Below, piece by piece: positions 24,001 to 36,000 of a stretch of DNA of 64,000 nucleotides. Made by a program: the position numbers and the translations under genes. The notes under the pieces were generated by a model, which worked only from the letters and a program-made list of their open reading frames with translations, was not told the origin of the DNA and searched no databases. The stretch spans positions 1 to 64,000 of the forward strand of contig CAZQGO010000009.1 in NCBI GenBank assembly GCA_964593065.1, in the 5' to 3' direction. How positions within the stretch are numbered: the stretch's first letter is position 1; every line of letters starts with the position of its first letter. This DNA is from CAZQGO01 sp964593065. GTDB lineage: Bacteria > Oederibacteriota > JAAXVQ01.

Positions 24001-27000
24001 ACTCGGAATGGGCCGAGTTTCCCCTGGTGCCGGCTTACTTTTCGGCCTGGCTGCGCCATGCCGGCCCGGCCGAAATCACCACGGCCGCCTCGGCGGAAGA
24101 CGTGTATTACCTTCTGCAGAGCGATTATCAGATGACCTGCCAGAATCTGACGCGCCTTTCCTCCCTGGGGCCCGTTGAATTCCAACCGCATCCCGTCCGT
24201 TCGGGGGAAGCCTTGTATTTTTATTACCGGCGCGGCAACCGGACCCATTACGTCAAGGTTGACCTGGCCAGCCGGCAAATCCTGCCGGTGAACGCCGAAA
24301 CCTATCGACAGGAGACCGCAGGCCGGGCGGCCCGGCCGGCGGAAACCGCAGCGCGCGCAGGACTGGCGGCCAACCTCCTGGCCCGCGAGGGTTTCCAGGC
24401 CGCGGCCGGGTACGGCGCGCTCACCGCGGGAATCGCGGGCATCCTGGCGGCCGCAGGAGCCGGCAGCCTGCTGGCCAACCTGACGCCGGTGGGGGTCGTG
24501 GTGGGTTTCTTGAGCGGGCGGGCCGCGCTCACGGCCCTGGCCGAATGGCTCATCCACGGCCAGCTGCTGCGCGGCAGCCCCGGCGAAGAGGGAGTGGTAC
24601 ACGTCCGGGCGGACGGGTCCTTAGGCTTCCATCTCACTCCCGCTTCCCGTTTCACGCCGCTCAGGCGCCTGGTGGCCTACGGGCTGGGCTACCCCGTGGC
24701 GGCGGTGGTCGTGGCCACCGCGGCCTGGCATGAGTTCCTTCATACATCTATCCGTTCGGAAATCGTCGTGTACGGGCTGGAATCCCTGACCGTCCTGTCC
24801 CTGTCCGCGGTGGCCTTGCATGGCTTGTGGTTCGCGGCCGCGGCGGCCCTGGCGGGATTCGCGGTCATCCTGGTTCCCCGCGTCCTTGGCTGGACCAGCC
24901 GGGCTCTACGCCGGCGCGTTCAGCAGCAGGCGCTTCGGGCGCGCCTGGCCCGCGCGCAGCATACACTGCAGCGCTACGGGCAGCCGTTGTCGCTGCTGGC
25001 TCATTGGGACGAACTCACCCCCTCCCAGCAGGACCATCTGCTGACACAAATCGAGCAAACGGACTGGCAGGAAGCCGGCGACCTCTACGAGCGGCTCGTG
25101 CGCCGGGGCGAACAGCCCAAATTGGATGTGTCGCGAACCGAACCGGCACCCGTCATCACGGACCGGCGGGAGGCGGCCCTGGAAGCGGGCGAGGAAATCC
25201 TGTCCTGGGGCGCGGAAACGGGACGAGCCCGTTTTGCCTGCGTCCTGCCCTCCGGAGGCGGCGGAACGGGCTTGGGCTTCACGGATGAGACCGGCGCACT
25301 CCTGCCTAAAGGGACTTTTCCCGCCACGCCTTTGAGCAACGAGAGCATGTACCTCTCGCTGGTCCGGAAAAACCTGGCCGCGGCCCGGGCCCACGGCCAT
25401 CAGAAAATGTACCCCTTTGTCATCATGGTCAACGAGGAAACCAACGAGGCGGTGCGGGCGCATTTCCGGAACTCCGACCTCTGGGACCAAGTCAAGGACC
25501 GCCTGCTTTTCGTCAATCAGAAAATGCTGCCGCAACTCGACCCGGAAACGGGCCAGGCTTTCCTGAACGGCCAGGACAGCCTCAGCCTCGGCGGCTGCGG
25601 TGCCGGAGACATGCTGGATTACGTGCTCGACGGAAAGCAGGGAGCCGAGGGGCTGGTATGGTCCGAGCAAGCCGGGGATTTCGTGCCGCAAAACGTGGTG
25701 GGCTGGCTGGAAGGTTTCGGCGTGGAATACACCCAGTATATGAACGTGGACAACCTCCTGACGCCGATCGCGGATCCGTATTTCCTCGGCGAGCATGCCC
25801 TGAGCCGCGACCCGGAGCAGGAACGCGGCGGCTGGGCCCACCGCTCCATCGGCATGATCCCCAAGCGCCTGTGGGACGAAGAAGGCCAGACCTGGCGCGA
25901 CCGCCTCGGCAATGTCGTCGAGGCGGACGTGGAGACAGGACCGGGCCGCAGGGAACGCCGCCCGGTGCCCGTGGATTACGGCCGGATGCGGGCGGTGGAC
26001 GCCATGTGTTCCTGGGGCAGCCCGAGCTTCGTGCTGCTGACCCTGCCGAGCCTGCAGGGAGCCAGGAGAATTCCTTGGGCGGCCATCACCGGGAAAACCG
26101 ACTGGGACGAAACCGGGCGGAAGCGGCCCATCGTTAAATTCGAGCGCAAGCCCGACAAGCCGGGTTACGGGGTGTTGTTCGGATTCAATGAGGCGGACAC
26201 GTTCGCGGCCATCAAAAAGCCGGACGGCACCCAGCCCGTGGAAACGCCCGCCTCCTCCAAACGCATGCAGTCCGATTTCTGGAAGCGCAAAATTCGGGCT
26301 GCCTGGCCGCAGTTAACCTTGGACGATGCCGCCTTCGTTGAGCTGCCCTGGGAGGCGGCCTACATGACGCCCGGCCAACTGCGGGCGGCCCTGGAAGCCA
26401 CCGACTTCGCGCGCCGGCAGCAGGAGCATCCGGGCGAGGGGATCCTGGTCCGGGCGGATCGCGCCGCCTTTGGCCGGTTCAGTCCGGCGGTTCAAGTCCT
26501 GCCCAATCCCCTGCGCGACCTGCAATCGATGGCGGCGGAGCAGTCGGAACCGAATCTGATCGGGGCGATGATGAGGCCCTGGATCGCTCGCGCCCTGGCG
26601 GGAAAACTGAATCCCTCGGATACCAGTGCGGTTCTCATGCGCCTGAACAGCCTGGACCCGAAGTTCATTAATTTTGATCAGGGACAGCGCCTGCTGAAAT
26701 CTGCGCGGGCTTTCCGGCCGATTGCCACTCAGGCCCAACGCCAGGGCTTGTTCAGTTGGATTCGCCTCCTGGCAAAGTTGCAGGCCGAAAATCCCGCCTG
26801 GGCCAAAGCCGTGGCCCTCTTCGACCATGAAAGAAGCGGGGCCTACGTGGATTATCTGCGCGGAGTTGGCGAGCAAATCAGACGATTCCCCGTGGAAGAA
26901 TTGTTGGGCCCGGAACTTCTCGCCGCCATCGCCGCCACCAGTCCCGGCGGACGCCTGCCGGCTTCCCTGACGGTCGTGGATGATTCGGATGCCGACAGCT

Positions 27001-30000
27001 TGGAACGCCAATTGAATTTGCGCGATCACCCGGAGGCGGAATCAGGGCTTCCCCTCGCGGCCCGTCTGACGCTGATCAATCCTTATACCCGAACCGTGCG
27101 GATGGTTCTGCTCGTGGGTCCGATGGACCGCCTCAGGAAAGCGATGAGAACCATCGCCGAAATGGAAGAAAAATTCGGAGGCTGGATTTACGGTCTGGGA
27201 CAAGTGGCCCTGGATTTCACGATTAAGCCTTTCAACGGGGAGGACGGTGAAGTCGATTCGTCCACCATGTACCTCGACGAAGACCTGCAGGGACGCGGCG
27301 TGGGCCGTGCCTTGTCCGAAGGCAGAAGGCGCCTGTTGATCCACCTCGTTCCCGGCGCGGTCATTCGCTCCAAAGTCCTCCATCCCGCGGCTTTGATTAA
27401 TCTCGTTCATCACTTTGGTGCAGAGATAGATTGGGAGGAGCCCCGCGTATTCAAAAGCTACTGGCCGCCAGTCCTTTCGGATTTGGGCTTGCTGCACGAA
27501 CCACTGCCGGATCAAGAAATATCCACAGCCCAAGCGGCCTTGCATCAAGCAAAAGCCGAGTCGCAAACTCCAGAGCTCAACGACGCGGAATTCCTGTACG
27601 ACCGCATCCGCGGTCTGGCCCAGCAAATCGCCCGCGATCCGGCCCAATATCCGCATTTGGCCGCAACCCATGGCTGGAAGCACAAAGAACTGCCCGCGAA
27701 AATGCAGGGCAAGGAACAGGACTGGCAGAGCGTGGCCCATTTCCTGTACTCCATGATTCTGGACCGACTGTATGTCCGGGGCCGCGTACCCGATGTGGAG
27801 GAAGAGGCTCCGCCGGCTGCTCCGCCAGCCCCCAAAGCCTTGGGCGGGATCATGGATTGGCTCAAGGCGCCGGTCATGAAGGTCTTCGGCATCGACAGCG
27901 CGACCTACGACCGCCGGGTGGCCTGGTGGCTGGAGAACGGCCTGGTGTACGGCCTGGCCCTGCCCGGCGTCCTGCTGGCGCTGGCCTTCGGCGCGCCCTT
28001 GGTCTCGACCCTGGGCGCGGGCTACGTGCTGGCCTGGGCCGCGTTCGCGCGCCTGCACTACCGCCTGCCCTGGGCCGGGCGGGCGCCGCCCGCGCACCGC
28101 GTGGCGGCACTGGTCATCAGCCTCGTCAACATCTCCCTGCTGGCGGCGGTGCTGTTCGCGCCTTGGCTTTTCCCCGTCGTGTTCCTCTCCTCCTTTGTCG
28201 TGCATGGTCTCGTGAACGCCGGCTTCCTGGAGCGCGCGGCCGAAACTTTCCGGCGGACCAAAGCCTTGGGCGAGGATGCGATTGCGCGCATCCGCGCCCG
28301 CAGCACCGACCTGGCGGGAGGCTTTGCCTTCACCGGCCTGCTGGCCTTGCCGATCACGGTGCTGGTGCTGGTGCTCCGCGGGGTGGGCGGGCTCGTCATC
28401 CCAGGCATCCTGCCCTGGATCGCGGTGCCGGCCGGCGTCGTGCTCGTCTCCTGGGCCCTGGTCTCCCTGGCCCCGCCTTCCGCTTCGGCCGGCCGACCCG
28501 CGGCCCCGGCCGGCGGCGTTTCCCGCCGGCAAGTCCTGCAGCTCCTGGCCCTGTCGCCGGTGGTGGCGGGCGCGCTGATCCTGGCCGCCTGCACGCCGCA
28601 ACCGACCGCTGCGCCCACCCAGGCCTGGACCCAGGAATTGCGCACGCGCCTGTTCGTGCCCACTCAGCAGTATGTGGCCGACTACCTCGCTTCTCCGGAG
28701 CGCGTGGCCGATCCGAACGTGGACCATGCCGGGCTGGTCTCCTACACCGATCCGCAGACCGGGCGCAGAATCTTCCTGGTGCCCAACAGCCACGCCTCCA
28801 AGCGCGCACAGACTCTCATCCGCGAACACATCCTGCCCGAGATCGGCGACCGGGATCCCAACTGGCTGTTCGCGCTGGAAGGCATGAGCGCGGACATCGA
28901 CTGGAGCCGCATGTCCGCGCATCTGCCGGAATACTCGGACCTGCTGGAAAAGGCCGCGGCCGGCGGCGACCAGGTCTTCAATCCCCTGGTCGGAAATTAC
29001 GATCCGCGCGTGCTGGTGCAGGTGGCCAGCGGGACGCGCGTCAACCTCCTGGGCGTGGTCCTGGTGTACAACGACGCGGAGGCCGAACCAGGAGTCGGCG
29101 GCCATCTGACCGCGGACAGCATCCGGGCCATCTCCCCGGAACGCCTTTCCGACCTGGCGATGTTCGAGGCCGGCGTCCTCCTGCAGGCCTTCCCGGACCA
29201 CGAGCGGAATTCCGAAGCCTTCCGGGCCTGGCTCGCCGGATTGCCGGCGGAGACCCGCGAACAATTCGGCCCCGATACGGAAAGGAATTTTCGCCGGGGT
29301 TACCTGGCGCAAATTTTCCTGAATTCACTGGTCCTGCAGCTGCAGACCGATCCAGCCCTCCTGAACTCCAACGTGGCCGAGATGAACGACCAGATGACCG
29401 CGGCCGCCGATCTCCTGTCGATGGACTTGTTCCGGGCGGCGCTGGCGGCCGAGCCTACGGACCGCAACGTGGTGGTGGTCTTCGGCGCTCTCCACCGCGA
29501 CGCGTTCGAGCAAACCTTGCGCAACGCGGGCTTCACCCAGGACCCCGGAGAGATCCCCGACGAGCACGGGACCTCGCAGCTGCCCCTGACGCCGTACGTT
29601 CTGCGCTTGGGGATGCCGGCCGGAGGGCCGGCGGCGTGGGGAGCGCTGGGTCTCCTGGGAACCGGCCGGGCAGGGGCGGCAGGCGAAGCCGCCGGCGCCG
29701 GGCAGCCAGCGATCCAGGCCGAGGCTCCGGCCGGCGAAACCACGCAGGCGCGGCTGCTGCTGGCCGTGCTGGTCCTCGGGATCGGCGCGGGCCTGGCGGG
29801 TGTTCTGGGCTTGGTGGTCGGCTTGACCGTCTCCCCGGTCCTCCTCTGGGTACTGGCCGGCGCCGGCTTAGTCGTTACGCTCGGCGTGCTGATCGCGCAG
29901 ACCGGCCGGACCACGGCCCGCGTGCCCGGGCGCCGGAATTTCCTGATCACGGGCAGCCTGTCGGTCCTGGCTCTGGTGCTCGCTGCCTGCGGCCTGCCCA

Positions 30001-33000
30001 TCCCGGCCACGGCGACGCCCGGTCCGGTCCAGCCAACACCGGAAATGCCCACCATCGAACCGACCTGGACCTACCCGCCGAGTCCGACGCCTCCGCCCAC
30101 CCTGGAAGGCAAATTGCTGGCGGAATGGAACCACCGTAAATTCGTGCCGGAAAGAAATTTCTGGCTCGTGTACCCCGATACGCCCCCGGTGGAGGCCCTC
30201 GCCCCCAGTCAGGACCATGCCGAAATGATGGTGTACCAGCGCGGGGAGAGGACCGTTTACCTGATCCCCAACGGCCATTTATCCAACCGGGCTTTGGAAC
30301 TGGAGCAGCAACACATCCTGGACGTGACCAACCCAGAGAATACGTCCGTGCTGAACAAGTTCCAGGCAGGCAAGGTCATGCTGGGCATCGAGGGCCTGAA
30401 CCCCAGCGCCCTGGTGGGAGGGTGGAACGCCGGCCCGGCGGTCTGGTCCCTGGTCGAGAAAACGAAGGATGCGGAACCCATCACCATCGCGGATCCCACC
30501 ATCGCCTATTCCGACCCCCTGGTCCTGAGCGCTCTCCAGGGGGAAGGCTTCCGCACCGTCGACATCGCCCTGCAGTTCGTGCTGGCCTTCCTGGAGGCCC
30601 CGAACGGCGGGCCGGTCGAGAACCTGGAACAGTTCAACGCCCTGTCCGAGCAGGACAGCGTGGGCACGATCTACACCGTCACAGACATCTTCATGGCCTA
30701 TGACCGCGAGTTCTCGGCCTCGCCGGACCTCCGGTCCGTGTACGAGCAGCACCTGGCCGAGGTCCGGCAAACGAATCCGGACCAGCAGGATACCTTCGCC
30801 GAACGCCGGGAATGGCTGCTGGCCTATTTGCGGCAGAACGTGCTGGATTACCTGGGGGCGTCTCCGGAAGCCCGGGCCCAACAGGCGCAGGACGTGGCCA
30901 GGATCGGCACAGAAAAGTTCGTGCAGAGCAACAAGCTGTCCAGGAAATTCTTCGAAGTGATCCTGGAACAGGTCCCGGCGGACAATGACCTCATCCTGGT
31001 TTATGGATTCCTGCACCAGGAGGCTTTCGAACCGCTCCTCATCGAGCAAGGGTATCAAAGGACACAGTACTACCCTGACCAGAATCCCAATCCCAGGAGC
31101 GAAGTGGACGGCACGCTGGCGCGCCTGCAGCCGGCGGACCAGACCCGGTCGCGGAGTTACCGGACAGCCCGCAGAGTGGAGGCCGTGCTCTCGAGCCTGA
31201 CCTCGCCCTTCCGGGGAGGCATCATGCCCTGGCTGCGAGGCCTGGTGGTCCGCCTCTCGGGCGGCAGGATCACCCCGCGCGCCTACGACCGTTTCATCGC
31301 CTTCTGGCTGGAGAACGTGCTGTCCCTGACCGCCGGCGGCCTGGTGGCCGCGGCCGGAGCGGCGGTGCTGGCCGTGGCGACCGGGGGCGCATTCGCGTTT
31401 CCGGCGACGGCGGCGTATTTCCTGGCATGGCCCCTCTTCTTCCTGTTGCACCTCGTGCCCGGACGGGAAGGGCAGCGGGCTCCGCCCCTGAACCTGGCCT
31501 TGGCGGGCGTGATCGCTGTTGTCAACCTCGCACTGGTTTTCACACCCCTGTCGTGGCCGCTGCTTCTCCTGTCGGGCGTACTGGTCCACCTGGCCGCGAA
31601 TGTGGCGGCCGCCGTTTTCTTCCGCGCGCGGGCCCTGCGGACCTGGACCCTGCCCAACGGGGAGAGGGTGAGCCTGCAGGCCGCGGACCAAGCCTTCCTG
31701 CAACAACACGCGGACGAGATCCTGCCCCTGCTGGACCCGGAAACCTTCGGCGCCTGGAACCGGGAAAAACTGGCGGCCGGGGAAGAGGGCTATGACGGCC
31801 GGCCGCACTACGGCAAATTCCAACACAGCCTGGCCATCACGGATTCATCCGGCAGGGTGATCGCCCTGGCCCTGGCGTATGAACGCGGGTGGAAGGAATA
31901 CCAGGAACTCGGTTCCGACAGCCTGTATCTCAACGTGCTGGCCGTGGCCCCGGATTACCAAGGCCTGGGACTCGGCACTCTGCTCACGCGCTCGGTCATC
32001 GAGCGCTTCCGGCGCAGCCGCTTCCTGCATTTCCTCAACCGGCCGCTGGCCGTGTCCCTGCAATCCCACGTACCGGAGGCGCAAAGGCTTTTTGAGCGCA
32101 TGGGATTCCAGGCCGTAGGAGAAAAAAGCTATCCAGCCAGGAACCTCGTGGACCGGGTGTATCTCTACCATGAGACCGGGCCGGCCTGGATCGACGTCCA
32201 GCAGCGGCCCCGTCCCCTGGGAACCGTCTTGGATCCGGCGGGGGAGAAATACCGGCAGGCGCTTTTCGCCCTGTCGCAGCAATTGCAGCGTTTCCGGGAA
32301 ATCCCGCAGGCCTCCGAACGGCAAGACCTGAAGCTGCGCCTGGTGGCGGCGCAGCGGGCGCTGCCGGCCCGGGCCCTGACCGAGCTGAACGCGGCCCGTG
32401 AGGGATTCCGCGCCGGCCGGCTCTCGGTGGAGGACTTGGCCGCCGTATTCCTGCGCACCACCGAACTCGGCCTGCTGGGCGAGACCGGTGCCTGGACCCG
32501 GCGCGACGGCACGACCCTGGACCGCCGCGAGCACGTGCTCGAGGATGCGCGAGCTTTGGATGCTTTGCTCCAGGGAAGGCCGGTCTACCTCGGCTTGGAC
32601 CCATCCGAGGCCGAACGCCTGAACGCTCTGGCCATGCGCATCCGCTTGAATCCCGAACTCCGCGAGGACCTGGCCCTGGCGCTGATCCTGCACGATTATG
32701 GTTTCCTGAACGGAAATCAGGATTACTTCCATACGCCCGAGGCCGACCACGCCCGTGAGGGCGCGGAGCTGGCGCGGCCCGTGCTGGCGGCCCTCGGACT
32801 TCCCGCTGCGCGCATTGATTTCATTTCGGAATTGATCGCCCGTCACGATTGGCTGAGCAACATTGCCGACGGCACCAACCGGCCGACGCTGGTCTCCCAA
32901 TACGGGCCGCGCCTGGCGCCGGCGCATTTGCGCCAGGAAACGGCGGACCTGGTTCGGCGCTGGCAACAGTCCGGACGCCTAGCCCGGCCGGAAGCAGTGG

Positions 33001-36000
33001 ACGCTCTGGCAGAGAATTACCTTGCGGCCCTGGCCCTGCTGGGAGTGTCCGATATCTTCGGTTCGGGCGACCGCGCTGTTGACCAGGGCGTGGTGCAGGC
33101 CGCCGTCGATATCTCCGGCGTTGCCCGCCTGGAGGAAGCCGCGTACCGGCAGCAGATCCCGGAGGGCTTTGATCCGTCCGCCCGCGTGACCGTGGCGGGC
33201 GTGGCCATGGATGTGGACGCCACCCTGACCCGCAACCAGACTTTGCCGCCGGAAGGCCTTAATCTCAAGCAGGTCCTGCGGGCCCTGCGCGCCGGCAAGC
33301 GCGTGCTCTTAAACAGCGGCAGCCCGATGCTGCCAGCAGAGAAGGTCAGGGTGTACCGCTCAGAGGATCCCGGGGATTACGAAGAGGTGACCTTCCATTA
33401 TGAGCGGGAAGCCCTGGAGGAAAGGATCGTCAGGGTCCTGCAGGCGGAAATGATCGCCAGCGGCGACGCCGGCAAGCTGCCCAACCTGGAAGTGCAGGGT
33501 ATTTCCGGCGTGGAACACGTTACCTTCGACGCGCAGGGCCAGTATGTCTATCGGCTCGATGAAAGCCTCACCGTCGAGCCGGCGGCCCAACGGGACATCG
33601 GCAAGGCCCTGGCTGTGGGCTACATGCAAGTCTTGGGTCAAAAGCGCGGCGTGGACTTTTCGGCGGCCATCGCGGAGGTGCGGTCGGCGAAAAACCTTCC
33701 CGAGGTTCTGGAGCATTTCAACGGCGCCGTGGCCGGCCATGCTCAGGTGAAATTCCAGCCTTTCAATTCCGAGATCGTCCTCGTGGGTGAGGACGGGCAG
33801 GTGGACTGCAACCTGGCGCTGGCCGCGGCCCGCGAGGAGATCCGGCAGCAGGCGTACGCGGTCGACGAGGATAAATATTTCCCCTCCGCCGGAATGCTGT
33901 TCTTGAAGTTCAGCCGGATCAAGAAGAGCAGCGCCGTCGCAGCCTGGATGGACCGCGGGCGGGCTTCGGGAGCCTATCTCACCCTGGGGGATTCAGCCAC
34001 CGACACCTTCCTGTGGGAGATCCGGCGGCCGAATTTCTTCCGCGTGTTCCTGGGGACGGCGCAGACCTTGCGTGCCCATCCGGGAGTCGTGGTGGCGCGC
34101 AGCGAGGAAGGCCGGGACAACGTCCGCCAGGAAGGCACCGGCCAAGCCCTGCAGCATTTCCTGGACGCCGAGGAGCAGGGTTTGGCTTATCGTGATTTGC
34201 CGTATTTCGACAACCGCTGGTCCTTAAGCGACCTGATGTCCCGGGGCCTGGCGCTGTTCCCGCGCTGGCAGAACGCTCGCGCCGCAGCCTTTTCGAGCCG
34301 GCGCATCCTGCTGCAGGCCTCGCGTTCCTGGCTGCTGCGCCTGCCCGCGTTTCTGGTGACCGCCTGGATCCTGGCGGCCGAAATTCTGTCGCCGCTGGCG
34401 GGGAAGTACACGGTGGAAACCTACCAGCGGGAGGGACTTGCGGTCTACCGCTTCACCGACCTGCGGGCGGATACCTCCTTCGATATCGTGCCCGGCTACG
34501 CCGCCAAAATCATCTCCTTTAAGGCCCAGGGGCGCGAGATCCTCCATTGCGACAGCATCAAGGCCTCGGGCGGTATCGAGGTCATGTATCCCTACATCGA
34601 CCGCGTGCAGGGCAACCGCTTTAGCTACCAGGGGCGCACCGTGGACCTGGGTGACGACGAACTGGTGCGGACCGGCCTGACCAAAAAGGACGGCTCGGGT
34701 ACGGTCTACCACGGCATGGCCCGCAGGCTGCCCTGGAAGGTGGAGGCCGCCGGCCTCGACCGCCGGGGCATCTACGTGCGCGTCTCGCTGGCCAACGCGG
34801 ACCAGCCCGAGATCGCGCGGCGCTTCGGCCGGGGAAAAGCCTTCCTGACCTATCACCTAAGCGGTGCTGAACTGACCAGCGACATCCGCCTGCGCAACCG
34901 CTCCTTAGCCTCCACGGGCAGCCATCCCTGGATCGCGCGCGGCCAAGGCGCCTGGCGCCTGCTCGTGCCCGCCCGGCGCGAGGTCGTGGCGGAAAACATG
35001 ATCCCCACCGGCGAACGCCGCGAGCTGGCCGGCACGCCGCTCGATTTGCGCGCCTTCCGGGATTCGGACCGCAACCGCCACGCCATCCTGGAAGGTTTGG
35101 ACCGTCGTCCCAACGGGGAAGCCGTGTCATACGCCTACAATGCCACGGACGGCACGCTCGTGGAGATCGCGCAGAGCGAAGGCCTGCCCTTCGTGGTGGT
35201 GTGGGACAAGGAGGAGAAATTCTTCGCCCTTGAGCCCGTGTCCTCGCCTCCGGACGCGCTCAACGACGCGGACGGGCGGCGGGGGCTCTTGCCCATCACC
35301 CAGAGGAACTACCATGCCCGGGTCTCTTACCGCGTGCGGCGGGTGGACCCGGACCAGGCAGCGGCCCTGCCGACAGAGAACGCGGCGGTGCAGGTCCGAC
35401 CGGCAACGCCCGCGCACGCCTTCCGCGCCCTGACCGGCTACGCGGCCGGCCTCGTGTCCGTCCTGGGCGCGGCCGCCCAGTACGGCGTCTTCCGCCAGCT
35501 GGGCGCGACCCAGCCCGCGCTGGCGCCTTTCGTGACCGCGGCGGGTCTCTTCTTCGGGGGGCTGCTGGCCCTCGGCGCCACGGATTTCTTCATCACGGCC
35601 TGGGCCGTGCAGCAAGTCGAGTATGAGAAACTCTTGGACCAGCGCTCCCGGACACAGACCGTGGGGATTTTCAGGAAATTCCTGTTATGGTGGCAAGCGC
35701 TGGGGGCGGTGGTCGCCCGGGCCAACGGCTGGCGCGATACGGCCGCTTTAAAAATCCTCGAGGGCCATCCCCGGTACACTGTAGCCCGGGAACTGCTGGA
35801 AAAGCACGAGGAGTTTCCAAACGAATTGGCGGGCCTGATCGGCATGCACCCGGGCGTGCACCTGGCCTTGGTGGCGGGCAGCCTGCTGCTGGCCCTCATG
35901 GCCGGGGTGCTGCTCGCTTCCGCGGGTTGGTCCCTTACCGTGATCCTGCTTCTGGCCGGGACCGCCGGCTTCCTCCTGCTGTCCGAGTGGCTCCGCCAGT

